NCBI RefSeq assembly: GCF_025024155.1
Contig: NW_026251738.1
Location: 124,001 to 188,000 of the forward strand
DNA length: 64,000 nt
Source: Gamsiella multidivaricata
Taxonomy: Eukaryota > Mortierellomycota > Mortierellomycetes > Mortierellales > Mortierellaceae
Direction: 5' to 3'
Shown: in pieces, positions 42,529-50,974 of the stretch
Layout: each line of letters starts with the position of its first letter
How positions within the stretch are numbered: position 1 is the stretch's first letter
Made by a program: the position numbers and the translations under genes
Notes under the pieces: generated by a model
Told to the model about the DNA's origin: nothing
The model's input: the letters and a program-made list of their open reading frames with translations, nothing else
The model's database searches: none

Positions 42529-43749
42529 ATGTCCAGCAGTACCAGGAAATCTTCGCGCGTAGTTAGGAAGGCTACACTTTCAGTAGAGAACAACCAGAAC
42601 CAAAATCTTTCGACAAAACCCCAAACAGAGACCCCAATCGCATCGAAAAAGGGCACCAAGACCAACCATGCGCCAAAAAAAAAGCCCTCTGGAGTCGATC
42701 CTGAGTTAAAGATGGATGGCAGCACCGCCGGGGTGTCCAACGACTCACCAGCAGTAGCAATCCCATCTAAATCCAAGAAGAATCCAGGGAACAGGAAGCG
42801 GAAGATTAATATTGTGGATACGGATGAGGACGTCAAACCCAGGCGCAAAAGCAAGACGAAGAAGGATGATGCTATGGACATGTATGTGGAAGTCAAGCCC
42901 AAACGTAAAGGCAGGAAGAAGGAGCAGGAAACGGGCAGTGCCATCGCCCCAGCGATCGACCATCACCAGCCATCACAGATTTCTCCCGATGCTCTTCCAC
43001 AGCTCCAGTGCCCTGTGAACCGCTCGGACCCGTGCTCGCTTTTCCCTACAGAGGTGTGGCACCAGATTCTTGCCATATTGCCATTGTCTCAGGTCGCCAA
43101 GATTTCAATAGTATCAAAGACATGGTTGGACGGCTCGCGATTGCTCCCGATTTGGAAGACAGTCTGTGAGAAGAATAGGCTGGGCGAACCCAAGAAAAAA
43201 TACAGATCTCATATGGCTCTCGTCTGCTCAAAGTCCTACTGGATCTGCGATCGATGCCAGTCGTACTCGAACGGAAAGCCTCGCGGCTCCGACCTCCCAC
43301 TCCCTATCGCTAATCAGGACGACCAGGGACTCGTCTGGATGCTGTGCCACAGCTGCCGTGAGCAGTACTACGACCGATGGGAGGAGCCCCTTCGCGAGGG
43401 CACCGATCTCTGCGAGCATGAGGAAGAGAGGATTACAAAGACGTATGCGAAGTCGACCTACTACATCCCGGAGGAGAAACTTGACTCCATGGAGTATGAG
43501 CTTCGACCAAACCCACACTCATGGTCTGCCCCTCCCATGCGCCTCTATGACACCATCGATGTACAATCGTGTGCGGTGCGATACCATGCAGGTTGGGTGG
43601 GTGTAGAGGCGTGTCAGAGGCGCTTGGCAAAGAAGCGGAGCGCGGCGTCCAAGGAGCGAGATACAGCCTTCAAGGGAGTCAACATCAAAGGCGTTACAAC
43701 CAAGGGTACTGCCATCAAGGGTGCTACTATCAAGGGCACTGCTGCTTAA
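42529..43749 (+). CDS. F-box protein F with basic tail and zinc-ribbon-like motif
   Basis: 406 aa; inverted paralogue of gene C. ATG at 42529 begins MSSSTRKSSRVVRKATLS. A basic region carries KPRRKSKTKKDD and KPKRKGRKKEQE instead of the KPKRPRK repeats of C. The F-box is LFPTEVWHQILAILPLSQVA. The CxxC pairs are ICDRC and LCHSC. NPHSWSAPPMRLYDTIDVQS follows. The C-terminus ends in a degenerate six-residue repeat (NIKGVTTKGTAIKGATIKGT), which is absent in C. Presumed nuclear SCF adaptor. Confidence 0.8.
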   Translation: MSSSTRKSSRVVRKATLSVENNQNQNLSTKPQTETPIASKKGTKTNHAPKKKPSGVDPELKMDGSTAGVSNDSPAVAIPSKSKKNPGNRKRKINIVDTDEDVKPRRKSKTKKDDAMDMYVEVKPKRKGRKKEQETGSAIAPAIDHHQPSQISPDALPQLQCPVNRSDPCSLFPTEVWHQILAILPLSQVAKISIVSKTWLDGSRLLPIWKTVCEKNRLGEPKKKYRSHMALVCSKSYWICDRCQSYSNGKPRGSDLPLPIANQDDQGLVWMLCHSCREQYYDRWEEPLREGTDLCEHEEERITKTYAKSTYYIPEEKLDSMEYELRPNPHSWSAPPMRLYDTIDVQSCAVRYHAGWVGVEACQRRLAKKRSAASKERDTAFKGVNIKGVTTKGTAIKGATIKGTAA

Positions 43750-44623
43750 GGTTTCGTAACTAAGAACTACGGTCCTGCTCGCTAAGGTCGAGGATTAAGA
43801 ATGCCCGCCCCATTGCATCATCATTCTTGTATTCTTTTTTTAAGACACGCTGTTGCTGTTTCTTTATACTACTTACCCCGGCACCATCGCCATCCACATC
43901 TATTCTTGCTATCCTAGCCGCATTACCTTCAAAACGTCATTGCATAGTACTCTGGAGCCTTCGAGAAATAATAATAACAACAACTCCCTCCCCCCGATCA
44001 ACGAGCGTGCTGAGATACATTTGTGCAAACCAGTCAACGAATAGAACGAGGATCGCACAATACACGCGTATGAGTTGAGCAAGGTCCATATCTGTTTCGC
44101 TTTCAGGCCACCTGCGCTGACCAAACTGCAAATAATTTTCTCCGCCTCTCGTGGGTTGAACCAGCTGGAATAAAATTCAACCCTAGTCCCTGTAGGGATG
44201 ACAAAAAGTCGCATTCTGGTATAGTTCGTCGCGCGGAGGGCTTGGGAATTTTTAAAGAAGTTATACGAAGAGCCAACCCTGATGTGTGCATCGGCTCTAT
44301 GTCTCCACAAGGCACGGGTGAGGGGAGGGGCCACGCCTCCACACTTCGAAAGTGTGTTCGCTAAGTGGAGAATGTATATGATATCAATATAGTACTGACT
44401 CTGAGGGATATACGAGCTCGGGCCAAAGTATGGATATGAGACAGAGGCAAGTGTCTTTTTTTTTTTTTTTTTTTTTGTTTGAGTGTATGTACTGTAGTTA
44501 CTCATTTTTACCAGCTCATTGTTGTGTATGAATGGCATCTGTTGATGGCACGTTATTCTAGGCCAAGCGGATACTGTATTTACCAAGCGAGGCATATCCC
44601 GGTCACCCTGACTTTTCCATGCA
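43750..44623. other. Intergenic, with a long minus-strand open frame
   Basis: A 228-codon open frame runs on the minus strand (44595-43909) through a T run at 44458-44477 (read as poly-Lys) and includes ATNYTRMRLFVIPTGTRVEF and NPREAEKIICSLVSAGGLKA. It has no recognised domain and its ends overlap neighbouring UTRs. It could be a relic. Otherwise no gene. Confidence 0.25.
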
Positions 44624-46957
44624 TTACTGCCTCTGCTTCTGCTGCTTCTTGGTGGGCGTAAAGATAATCGAGGGCTCCATGGTATCAGGCATTGGTTCTC
44701 CTGCTACCTTGGCGTACAATTGAACATCGCAATGCTTCCTAATTCCTGCCCTGACCATCTCTGCGAATGAGATGTTGTGCTCACCGACGCGCAATAACGC
44801 GGATAGATGGCCAGAATCCAGAAAGTGGATGATATCCTCGGCGCACGTTGGTAATGCAATCGCTTGGGGCGACACTGCACCCGCTCCGAATACACTTGTG
44901 TCGACTTTGCGGACCATGTATGCCAAGGCACGTGGGCCTTCAATGTCCAGGATGATCGGTGACCGTCTGGGGAAGGTCGGGTCCACATACATCCTGACTG
45001 CATTCGCGAGCGCTGCGTTAGTCCTGATATTCTTGCGCAGCTGAATTTGCAGTTGCTCGGTCGAGGTGTCTGTTACTTTCGCCTCCCATGTGCACACTCC
45101 GAGGGGTTTCCGCGTCTCTTGCCCGGGAACCTGTAGGTAAATGTCGACCTTTCTACTTCTGATGTTGGCATCCGATTTTCCGAACTGCTCCTCCACCTGT
45201 ACACGGTTCTCCCTCGTGGCCTCAGCTCCTAGCTCACCGATGCGGACGATAAGGTGATCCTCAAATATAACACGAGCGATATTTCGCCATACACAGACCA
45301 CTTCTTGCTCTGAAGGCTTGTCCCTCATCGTACTGACTTCGATCTCCTTGCACCTGTTCAGAGGTACATAGGACAAGCGAATAATATATATTAGTCTGAT
45401 ATTGCCATCTATGCACCCGAATGCGGATGTTGTACTTACAGCTCTGCCAAGGTGTCCATAATCTTTCGCTCCTCCTTCATCATCTCCTCCCGTCCTTCTA
45501 CACACTCGTCCTTCTCCTCCTGCTCCTCGATCTCGAGTGATCTTCTCTGGCAGTATCTGCGAAGGCGGGCTAATGACTGTTTCTTCTTGTTCCCAAAGGC
45601 TAACTTGAGCTGCTGGAAGATCGTCCGTTGTGACGGTGAGACATGGAACATATCCTGGATAACGCATGCACTCTTTATCTCATCAAACTTGCTGTAATGA
45701 ATTCTGTTGGCGGGGCTCATGGTGTTTATTATTCCGCTGAGCGCAACACTAACAAATTGAAGGGGTAGGCGAGTATGTCAGTACATAGGATGATTGCAAG
45801 TACAAGTGCGTATGGGAGGGTGGAAAATTTGAGCGACTTACAAGCAATCCTTTCTTGTGATTTTGTCGGCTTGGTCCCACTTCTCCAGAATTGAGCTTGC
45901 AACAAAATACAATTCCCGGAGGGACTCACTGGGGAATGTCGTTATGGGTTGTGGCGTGCTTGTGAGTTTGTGGCGAAACTACGTAGACCGTGAAAAATGA
46001 GCGGGCGGAGTTTAATAGACTGGAGAATGGAGAATATCGCGATCTCGCAATTGATCCATACCTTGCAATAGAGAGTAGTGACCAAATCAGCGAAGGGGGT
46101 TATGGCTGTCAAGGCCACCATATCTTCCTGAGATTCTCCTTCATCTTCAGTCCGATCCCGGTTGCTGCACTCTGTAGCGGATGCCTCTATTGAGAAGAAA
46201 TAAGAGAAAAATAAAAGAAAGAGATAGGTTAAAATATGGCATCTGGTCTCGGCATTGGGTACCTGACTTTTTAAAGGTATGCTTTATCGATGTCAACGTT
46301 CAGAATCTCACCTTCAGCGGGAGATATGCTTTGAAACGTGCGAGTGTCTTCGCCCTGGGATGGTGGAACAATGAAAGGGTTGGGGAATTTTTCTGCTTCC
46401 TGTAACTCAATGCGCTGGTCCTTGCTAGAGGTGCGTCTTGGGTGTGAATCCCATTGACTGGTGGGCACGTTGTGTGGGTGAGCCCTTTTTGAACCGCTGG
46501 CGATTACACCGAGCAATGTGGATGCGACGGCATTCTCAGCACTATCTCTGTCCTGCTTGAGAGATCGCCTTCCTGCCTCTTGAGCAAAGTACGTGGATGT
46601 AGTCTTTCTGACAATTCTCTCGATCTCTGTCTTGACGTAATTTGGCGTCCCTGAGTTGTTGGATATGTGTTGCAGGTCACGAAGGTATCGTTGATACATG
46701 CTGTCCACCGAAAGCTGATCCTTGAAGAAAGCCATGAAGCCGTACACATCGTCGTATTTGGAGGCAGGGTTCACCTTGAAGAACCTGCTAACCTGCAGAC
46801 GCTCAGGGACCTTCCACGAATCCAGCCTGGAGAAGTGAAATGAGAGAGAGCTTCAGCAATGAGACACGAAAAGTGGGGATCAGCTCCTCCTGTCATGGCA
46901 CGTACCTTCATACCTCGCGTGTGCGCCTTTATGATTGTCCTGCTTGAGTTCAGACAT
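44624..46957 (-). CDS. Uncharacterised protein with possible PD-(D/E)XK nuclease-like core (615 aa)
   Basis: Six exons, all phase-consistent: 46957-46914, 46826-46312, 46186-46062, 45978-45842, 45736-45440, 45353-44624. The N-terminal half (DSWKVPERLQVSRFFKVNPA, then DDVYGFMAFFKDQLSVDSMY) is helical and charged. The C-terminal half contains RKVDIYLQV, then about 15 residues later VCTWEAKVTD, i.e. a D...ExK arrangement typical of PD-(D/E)XK folds, followed by QLRKNIRTNAALANAVRM. I recall similar K-x-I-R-x-N blocks in uncharacterised, multi-copy proteins of Mucoromycota, but cannot check. There is no signal peptide. A role in DNA or RNA processing is inference. Confidence 0.7.
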
Positions 46958-47334
46958 GGCTATGAGTGGTGAGTGCGAGGTGTACAATAATTGCAGCCTG
47001 ATAACCTTGTTTACATTTGACGTGGGGAACGCGCTCACCCTTACCATCAAACAAAGAGCCACCGCTTTCAAAATCCACTTCATCAATTCACCACTTCCCT
47101 CTTTTTCTACCACTTTTGCAGAAGTTCTGGGTAAGATCATGGAACGAATGTACTTCGCTTTGACCGATGTTTATTCGATCACATATTTACCTTTGATACT
47201 TATGGTCGTAGGATCAACGCGCTTCGACTGTAGGCAAATAATGGCAGGACTAAGACAATGGGGCTCGTTTCCGGTTAAGGAGCTGGACGCATCCTATCTT
47301 GGATCTCCGCATTTCGGTACGCGAGCGCAATAAG
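46958..47334. other. Promoter region of the 44624-46957 gene
   Basis: The minus strand encodes a signal-like MKWILKAVALCLM just before a GTAAGG, but no frame-compatible exon joins it. No gene assigned. Confidence 0.3.
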
Positions 47335-48258
47335 TTGTTCTGCCGTCTTGCTTGGTATCGGTCTTTCCGCTTCTGTCGGCAACATTGTCGCCGACAGAGA
47401 AATCGGCCATGGGTCTTCAAAGAGGATCCCTTCATGGGTTAAAATCATGGCTGAGGAACGATTTGGTATCGGCAAGGATGTTTATTTGATGGGGTATGAC
47501 AACGTGCTCAATCTCTGAGACTCTGTGGCCGTCCTATCTCAGGCGCCATCTCAGTAAAAAAAAACCAGCCTCTTGCTAATAAGGTAGCTTTGGTCCAATG
47601 CTGGGGAGCCTTTGAAGTCGCCCATCCTATCTCCTTTTTCCTTTGTTCTGCCGTCTTGTTTGGTATCGGTCTTTCCGCTTCTGTTGGCAACATTGTCGCC
47701 GACAGAGAAATCGGCCATGGGTCTTCAAAGAGGATCCCTTCATGGGTTAAAATCATGGCTGAGGAACGATTTGGTATCGGCAAGGATGTTTATTTGATGG
47801 GGTATGACAACGTGCTCAATCTCTGAGACTCTGTGGCCGTCCTATCTCAGGCGCCATCTCAGTAAAAAAAAACCAGCCTCTTGCTAATAAGGTAGCTTTG
47901 GTCCAATGCTGGGGAGCCTTTGAAGTCGCCCATCCTATCTCCTTTTTCCTTTGTTCTGCCGTCTTGTTTGGTATCGGTCTTTCCGCTTCTGTTGGCAACA
48001 TTGTCGCCGACAGAGAAATCGGCCATGGGTCTTCAAAGAGGATCCCTTCATGGGTTAAAATCATGGCTGAGGAACGATTTGGTATCGGCAAGGATGTTTA
48101 TTTGATGGGGTATGACAACGTGCTCAACCTCTGAGACTCTGTGGCCGTCCTATCTCAGGCGCCATCTCAGTAAAAAAAAACCAGCCTCTTGCTAATAAGG
48201 TAGCTTTGGTCCAATGCTGGGGAGCCTTTGAAGTCGCCCATCCTATCTCCTTTTCCCT
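47335..48258. repeat. Tandem array of three 308-bp units
   Basis: Units begin TTGTTCTGCCGTCTTG at about 47335, 47643 and 47951; spacing is exactly 308 bp. A fourth unit stops after about 10 bp near 48268. Units differ at only a few positions (C/T near 47351 versus 47659, and T/C near 48127). Each unit holds a 78-codon plus-strand frame (MVQCWGAFEVAHPISFFLCS onward) and minus-strand frames including MADFSVGDNVANRSGKTDTK, so ORFs repeat with the array. Which, if any, is translated is unknown. Confidence 0.9.
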
Positions 48259-48268
48259 CTGTTCTGCC

Positions 48269-48475
48269 TTATGTGTTTCTGTGGACCACAATTTCAAGCA
48301 GGATTGAAGGTTAGCAGGATCAATAGATAGCAGGATTGAGGACGAACAGAATCAAGCACAGGCGGGACCGAATATGGATCGTACTTCGAGAATAACGAGC
48401 AGGATAAGATTGCGAGAAATAAAAATATACAACATGGATATTGTTTGACATCAATCTCCTTTTCAATTTATTTTC
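48269..48475. other. Spacer
   Basis: Repeated CAGGATT/GCAGGATTGA words near 48300-48345. No gene recognised. Confidence 0.3.
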
Positions 48476-48531
48476 CGTTCATATTTGCGACGAAAATTGC
48501 TGATACGGACAGCTGCTGCGTTCCTGTGTCC
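48476..48531 (-). pseudogene. Fossil of the HIS4 3' end
   Basis: The minus strand can be read LEGHRNAAAVRISNFRRKY, matching the C-terminus of the HIS4 in this window ([18 protein letters not shown]). Most of about 55 positions are identical by eye. No further HIS4 homology was seen upstream. Confidence 0.55.
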
Positions 48532-48580
48532 TTCCAGTCACCAATTGCACGGTAGCATATACTCAGCTCGTACAGGACAT

Positions 48581-48847
48581 TCATTCGGCAGCTGGGAGCG
48601 ATCCCTCCATTGAGCACTGTTTGCCTGGAATATCGGTACCAGGAAGAGGCGTTGGGCATAGTAGTCTTCCTGTGTTTTGGCTACAGGTGCAAGCATGTCT
48701 GCAACGATAGCCAAGAAGATCATCTGAGCAGCTCGGGATATATCTCATTGTTCTACCCGTCACCGTATCTGCGGAATTGGCAGGATACACTATCGCGACA
48801 CAGGTACACACAGCTGCCACGACATTGAGCGCAAATAATATTTGCAT
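48581..48847 (-). CDS. Candidate small secreted cysteine-rich protein (88 aa)
   Basis: ATG at 48847 starts MQILFALNVVAAVCTCVAIV followed by YPANSAD, a plausible signal peptide. The rest has six cysteines (PSCSDD, YRCRHACTCSQ, LLCPTP, KQCSME) and stops after SLPAAE. A TTCAG acceptor lies immediately before the ATG and a matching donor (GACAAAG before GTAACAG) near 48950, so it shares the 5' UTR-intron design of the peptide genes at 19.5 and 22.2 kb. The coding evidence is weaker than for the 22 kb gene because another minus frame (48723-48538) is also open. Confidence 0.4.
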   Translation of the reverse strand: MQILFALNVVAAVCTCVAIVYPANSADTVTGRTMRYIPSCSDDLLGYRCRHACTCSQNTGRLLCPTPLPGTDIPGKQCSMEGSLPAAE

Positions 48848-50070
48848 TCTGAATATCTGGAAGTAAGGAGTAAGGCTGGAACTTCAGGTCAATTAGCACA
48901 TAGCTGTTGTCAGCATGTGAAGTTCGGGTTTCAGGGCAATGTGTTCCTGTTACCTTTGTCTGTACTGCGACACCAGTTGAGGATGAGCAGTGCGAGGTAT
49001 AGCAAAAGACACCGGGATAGATATCAAAGCAGCTGCAGGCACAACAGAAGTGAAAGGGAACGCAACACTCTCATTAAGCCGAGCATGGATACGAGTTTGG
49101 CAGTGATCATATCAAAGAGAAAGGTACAGGACAGATCTTACCGTTACTTAGAGTGTAGCAGGAAGCGAAGACGGACGTGGGAAAGAGGACGAAATGGAAG
49201 GAAGAAGGACAATAAGAAGATGTAAAATGCGTGAGAACAAGCCCTCCTTTGAGGGCGAGGGCATGGTCAGCATCCACATGGACTATGAATGCTCATCGTC
49301 TGTCCTTGAGTAAAACATCGTTACTGTGCAACAAACAACCGGTTCACGTCCAATTGAACTCGTCGATGCTTCTTACGCCCCGCCAGGAGGGCGAGCATAC
49401 GAAGCACCAACATTACGAGCCTTTGTACTAGTCAGCGAGCAAGTCAGCCCACTCCAGACTTGCTACATCCTGCCTTGGAGGGTAAGTATGACGCCAACAG
49501 TGCAGCACAGCACAGCACAGCACAGCACAAGTACATGCAACTGCAAACTCCATTCAGGAGAGAAAAACAATTTGTCCACTGGGCAAAGGCGGGCTATCAA
49601 CGATCGCCAGGAGGCAGTAGTAGGTGTGCAAGCCGATCACATATAAAGCGTCACTATCTTACTGTCCATCATGCAGCAGCTGTTTGCTTTACTGTTACCG
49701 GTGCATGCTTTTTGACACCAATGTAAGAGCATTAGGGCCTTCCTGGAAGGCGTTTGCCGTGTTTGTCGACACGATTGTGCCCTTGTTGATTCGGTTCATA
49801 GTTGTGAATACGCGTCGACTATCGATGCTATTGATGTTACAGGTGCTGTTAATGCTAGATTGTGAGAGCTGGGCTTGCTGCATCGGCTTCTAACATTGTA
49901 GCCCAAAGGCTAATGATGGGAAGGGATATCGGCCACCTTGGCTCCTCGTGCATCCAGGATTTCGAATGACCTCATATAGTCGCGATGCAGGCTTGGACGA
50001 ACATATGGGCCCATACCTCTTGATACGCGAAATTTCTTGAAGTACTTTCAGTGGTCGACCACCCGTTTAA
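48848..50070. other. Repeat-rich spacer
   Basis: 48848-49060 holds the presumed leader of the peptide gene. 49060-49225 is purine-rich. A pentanucleotide microsatellite (CAGCA/ACAGC about six times) lies at 49501-49530. The ORFs 49326-49646 and 49624-49893 have no signature. No gene assigned. Confidence 0.4.
49501..49530 (+). repeat. ACAGC pentanucleotide microsatellite
   Basis: About six consecutive ACAGC/CAGCA units. Confidence 0.85.
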
Positions 50071-50400
50071 CTATTGGGACGGCCTCATTGGTCTTGAAGG
50101 TTCTGCAGAATGCCAACTTGCAGCTAAAAAGTCATAGTCAATGAGACCCGCAGCTGCCTGTTCAACCTGTGTCCGTCCTCTGTCGCTGTATACCTAGAGG
50201 TGGAATAGTATTGTTAAATGTGCCAGTCGACTATACCTTTTGATGTATCTCCAGCAACTGGGCCTTCGCTGCATCCTCTTCACGAACGATACAAATTTTA
50301 ATGTCGAACACGCAGGCCCATAGCTCTTTAAACACGCCTCTGTAATCATATCCGCAAGGATGCAGAGAGAGATGGTCAAGCGCTACACCAACTCGAATTC
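50071..50400 (-). CDS. Unrecognised 3' gene fragment with a very short intron
   Basis: The minus strand reads RIRVGVALDHLSLHPCGYDY, then RGVFKELWACVFDIKICIVR and EEDAAKAQLLEIHQK up to a GTATAG donor near 50236. After 43 bases an acceptor (CCTCTAG) resumes as VYSDRGRTQVEQAAAGLIDY, then DFLAASWHSAEPSRPMRPSQ and a TAG at 50073-50071. Frame and composition look genuinely protein-coding. No upstream exon or family was recognised. It could be a gene end left behind by rearrangement. Confidence 0.4.
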
Positions 50401-50815
50401 TGAGCAAGAAGTAGCATTGGGCGATGCATTTTAGCCCTGAACGCGTTTGTTTTTTTACTTTGACTAAAGCTCTTAGGTTTTGGGGAATGGACTCCTTCTA
50501 CAGGAATGGTAAGTATCAAGACACTATGAATCTTTGAGGTTTAGATACAATAGTAAAGCTGAATCCACAACTTCCGTCTTAGATAAATCTCAATGGCAAT
50601 AAGGGTAGCATGGAGACACGCGTCTGGTTGTCGAAGCAAATGCAGTACCGCGCGCGAGGGCCTTCATTTGGTACAAACTCAAGCCTAGGTTTTGTCTCCA
50701 ACTTTGTGCTGAGATTTAGGTTAGCACGATCGAATAGGTTGTCCCAGCATACCGAGAACCAGAACCGGCGGGACGCTACATCCAGAGGGGGCACTAAGGA
50801 AAAAGCCATTCTTTG

Positions 50816-50855
<40 letters not shown>

Positions 50856-50974
50856 AACAGCTTTTGATATTGATCTCAATTTATTATTTCGTTGCACACT
50901 GCAATATCCACAGCGTTAACGCTCTTGTTTCTGATCGCTTGTTGTATATTCATATCGCTCTCTTTCTATCTATC
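50401..50974. other. Spacer containing a long poly(A)
   Basis: A ~37-base A run (50816-50852) ends a 50580-50815 segment that could be the tail of a retroposed sequence. No target-site duplication was recognised. Confidence 0.4.
50816..50852 (+). repeat. Poly(A) tract, ~37 bases
   Basis: Uninterrupted A run about 120 bp beyond the HIS4 stop codon. Confidence 0.9.

Noticed and set aside
47020..47090. Signal-peptide-like exon (MKWILKAVALCLM) as exon 1 of the 44624-46957 gene
   Set aside because: No splice to the downstream ATG exon preserves frame; more likely promoter sequence.
47508..48091. Repeated identical 91-codon minus ORFs and 78-codon plus ORFs
   Set aside because: They recur only because the 308-bp unit is tandemly repeated; no evidence favours any frame.
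47335..48268. CRISPR-like array
   Set aside because: Units are long, directly adjacent with no spacers, and the genome is eukaryotic.
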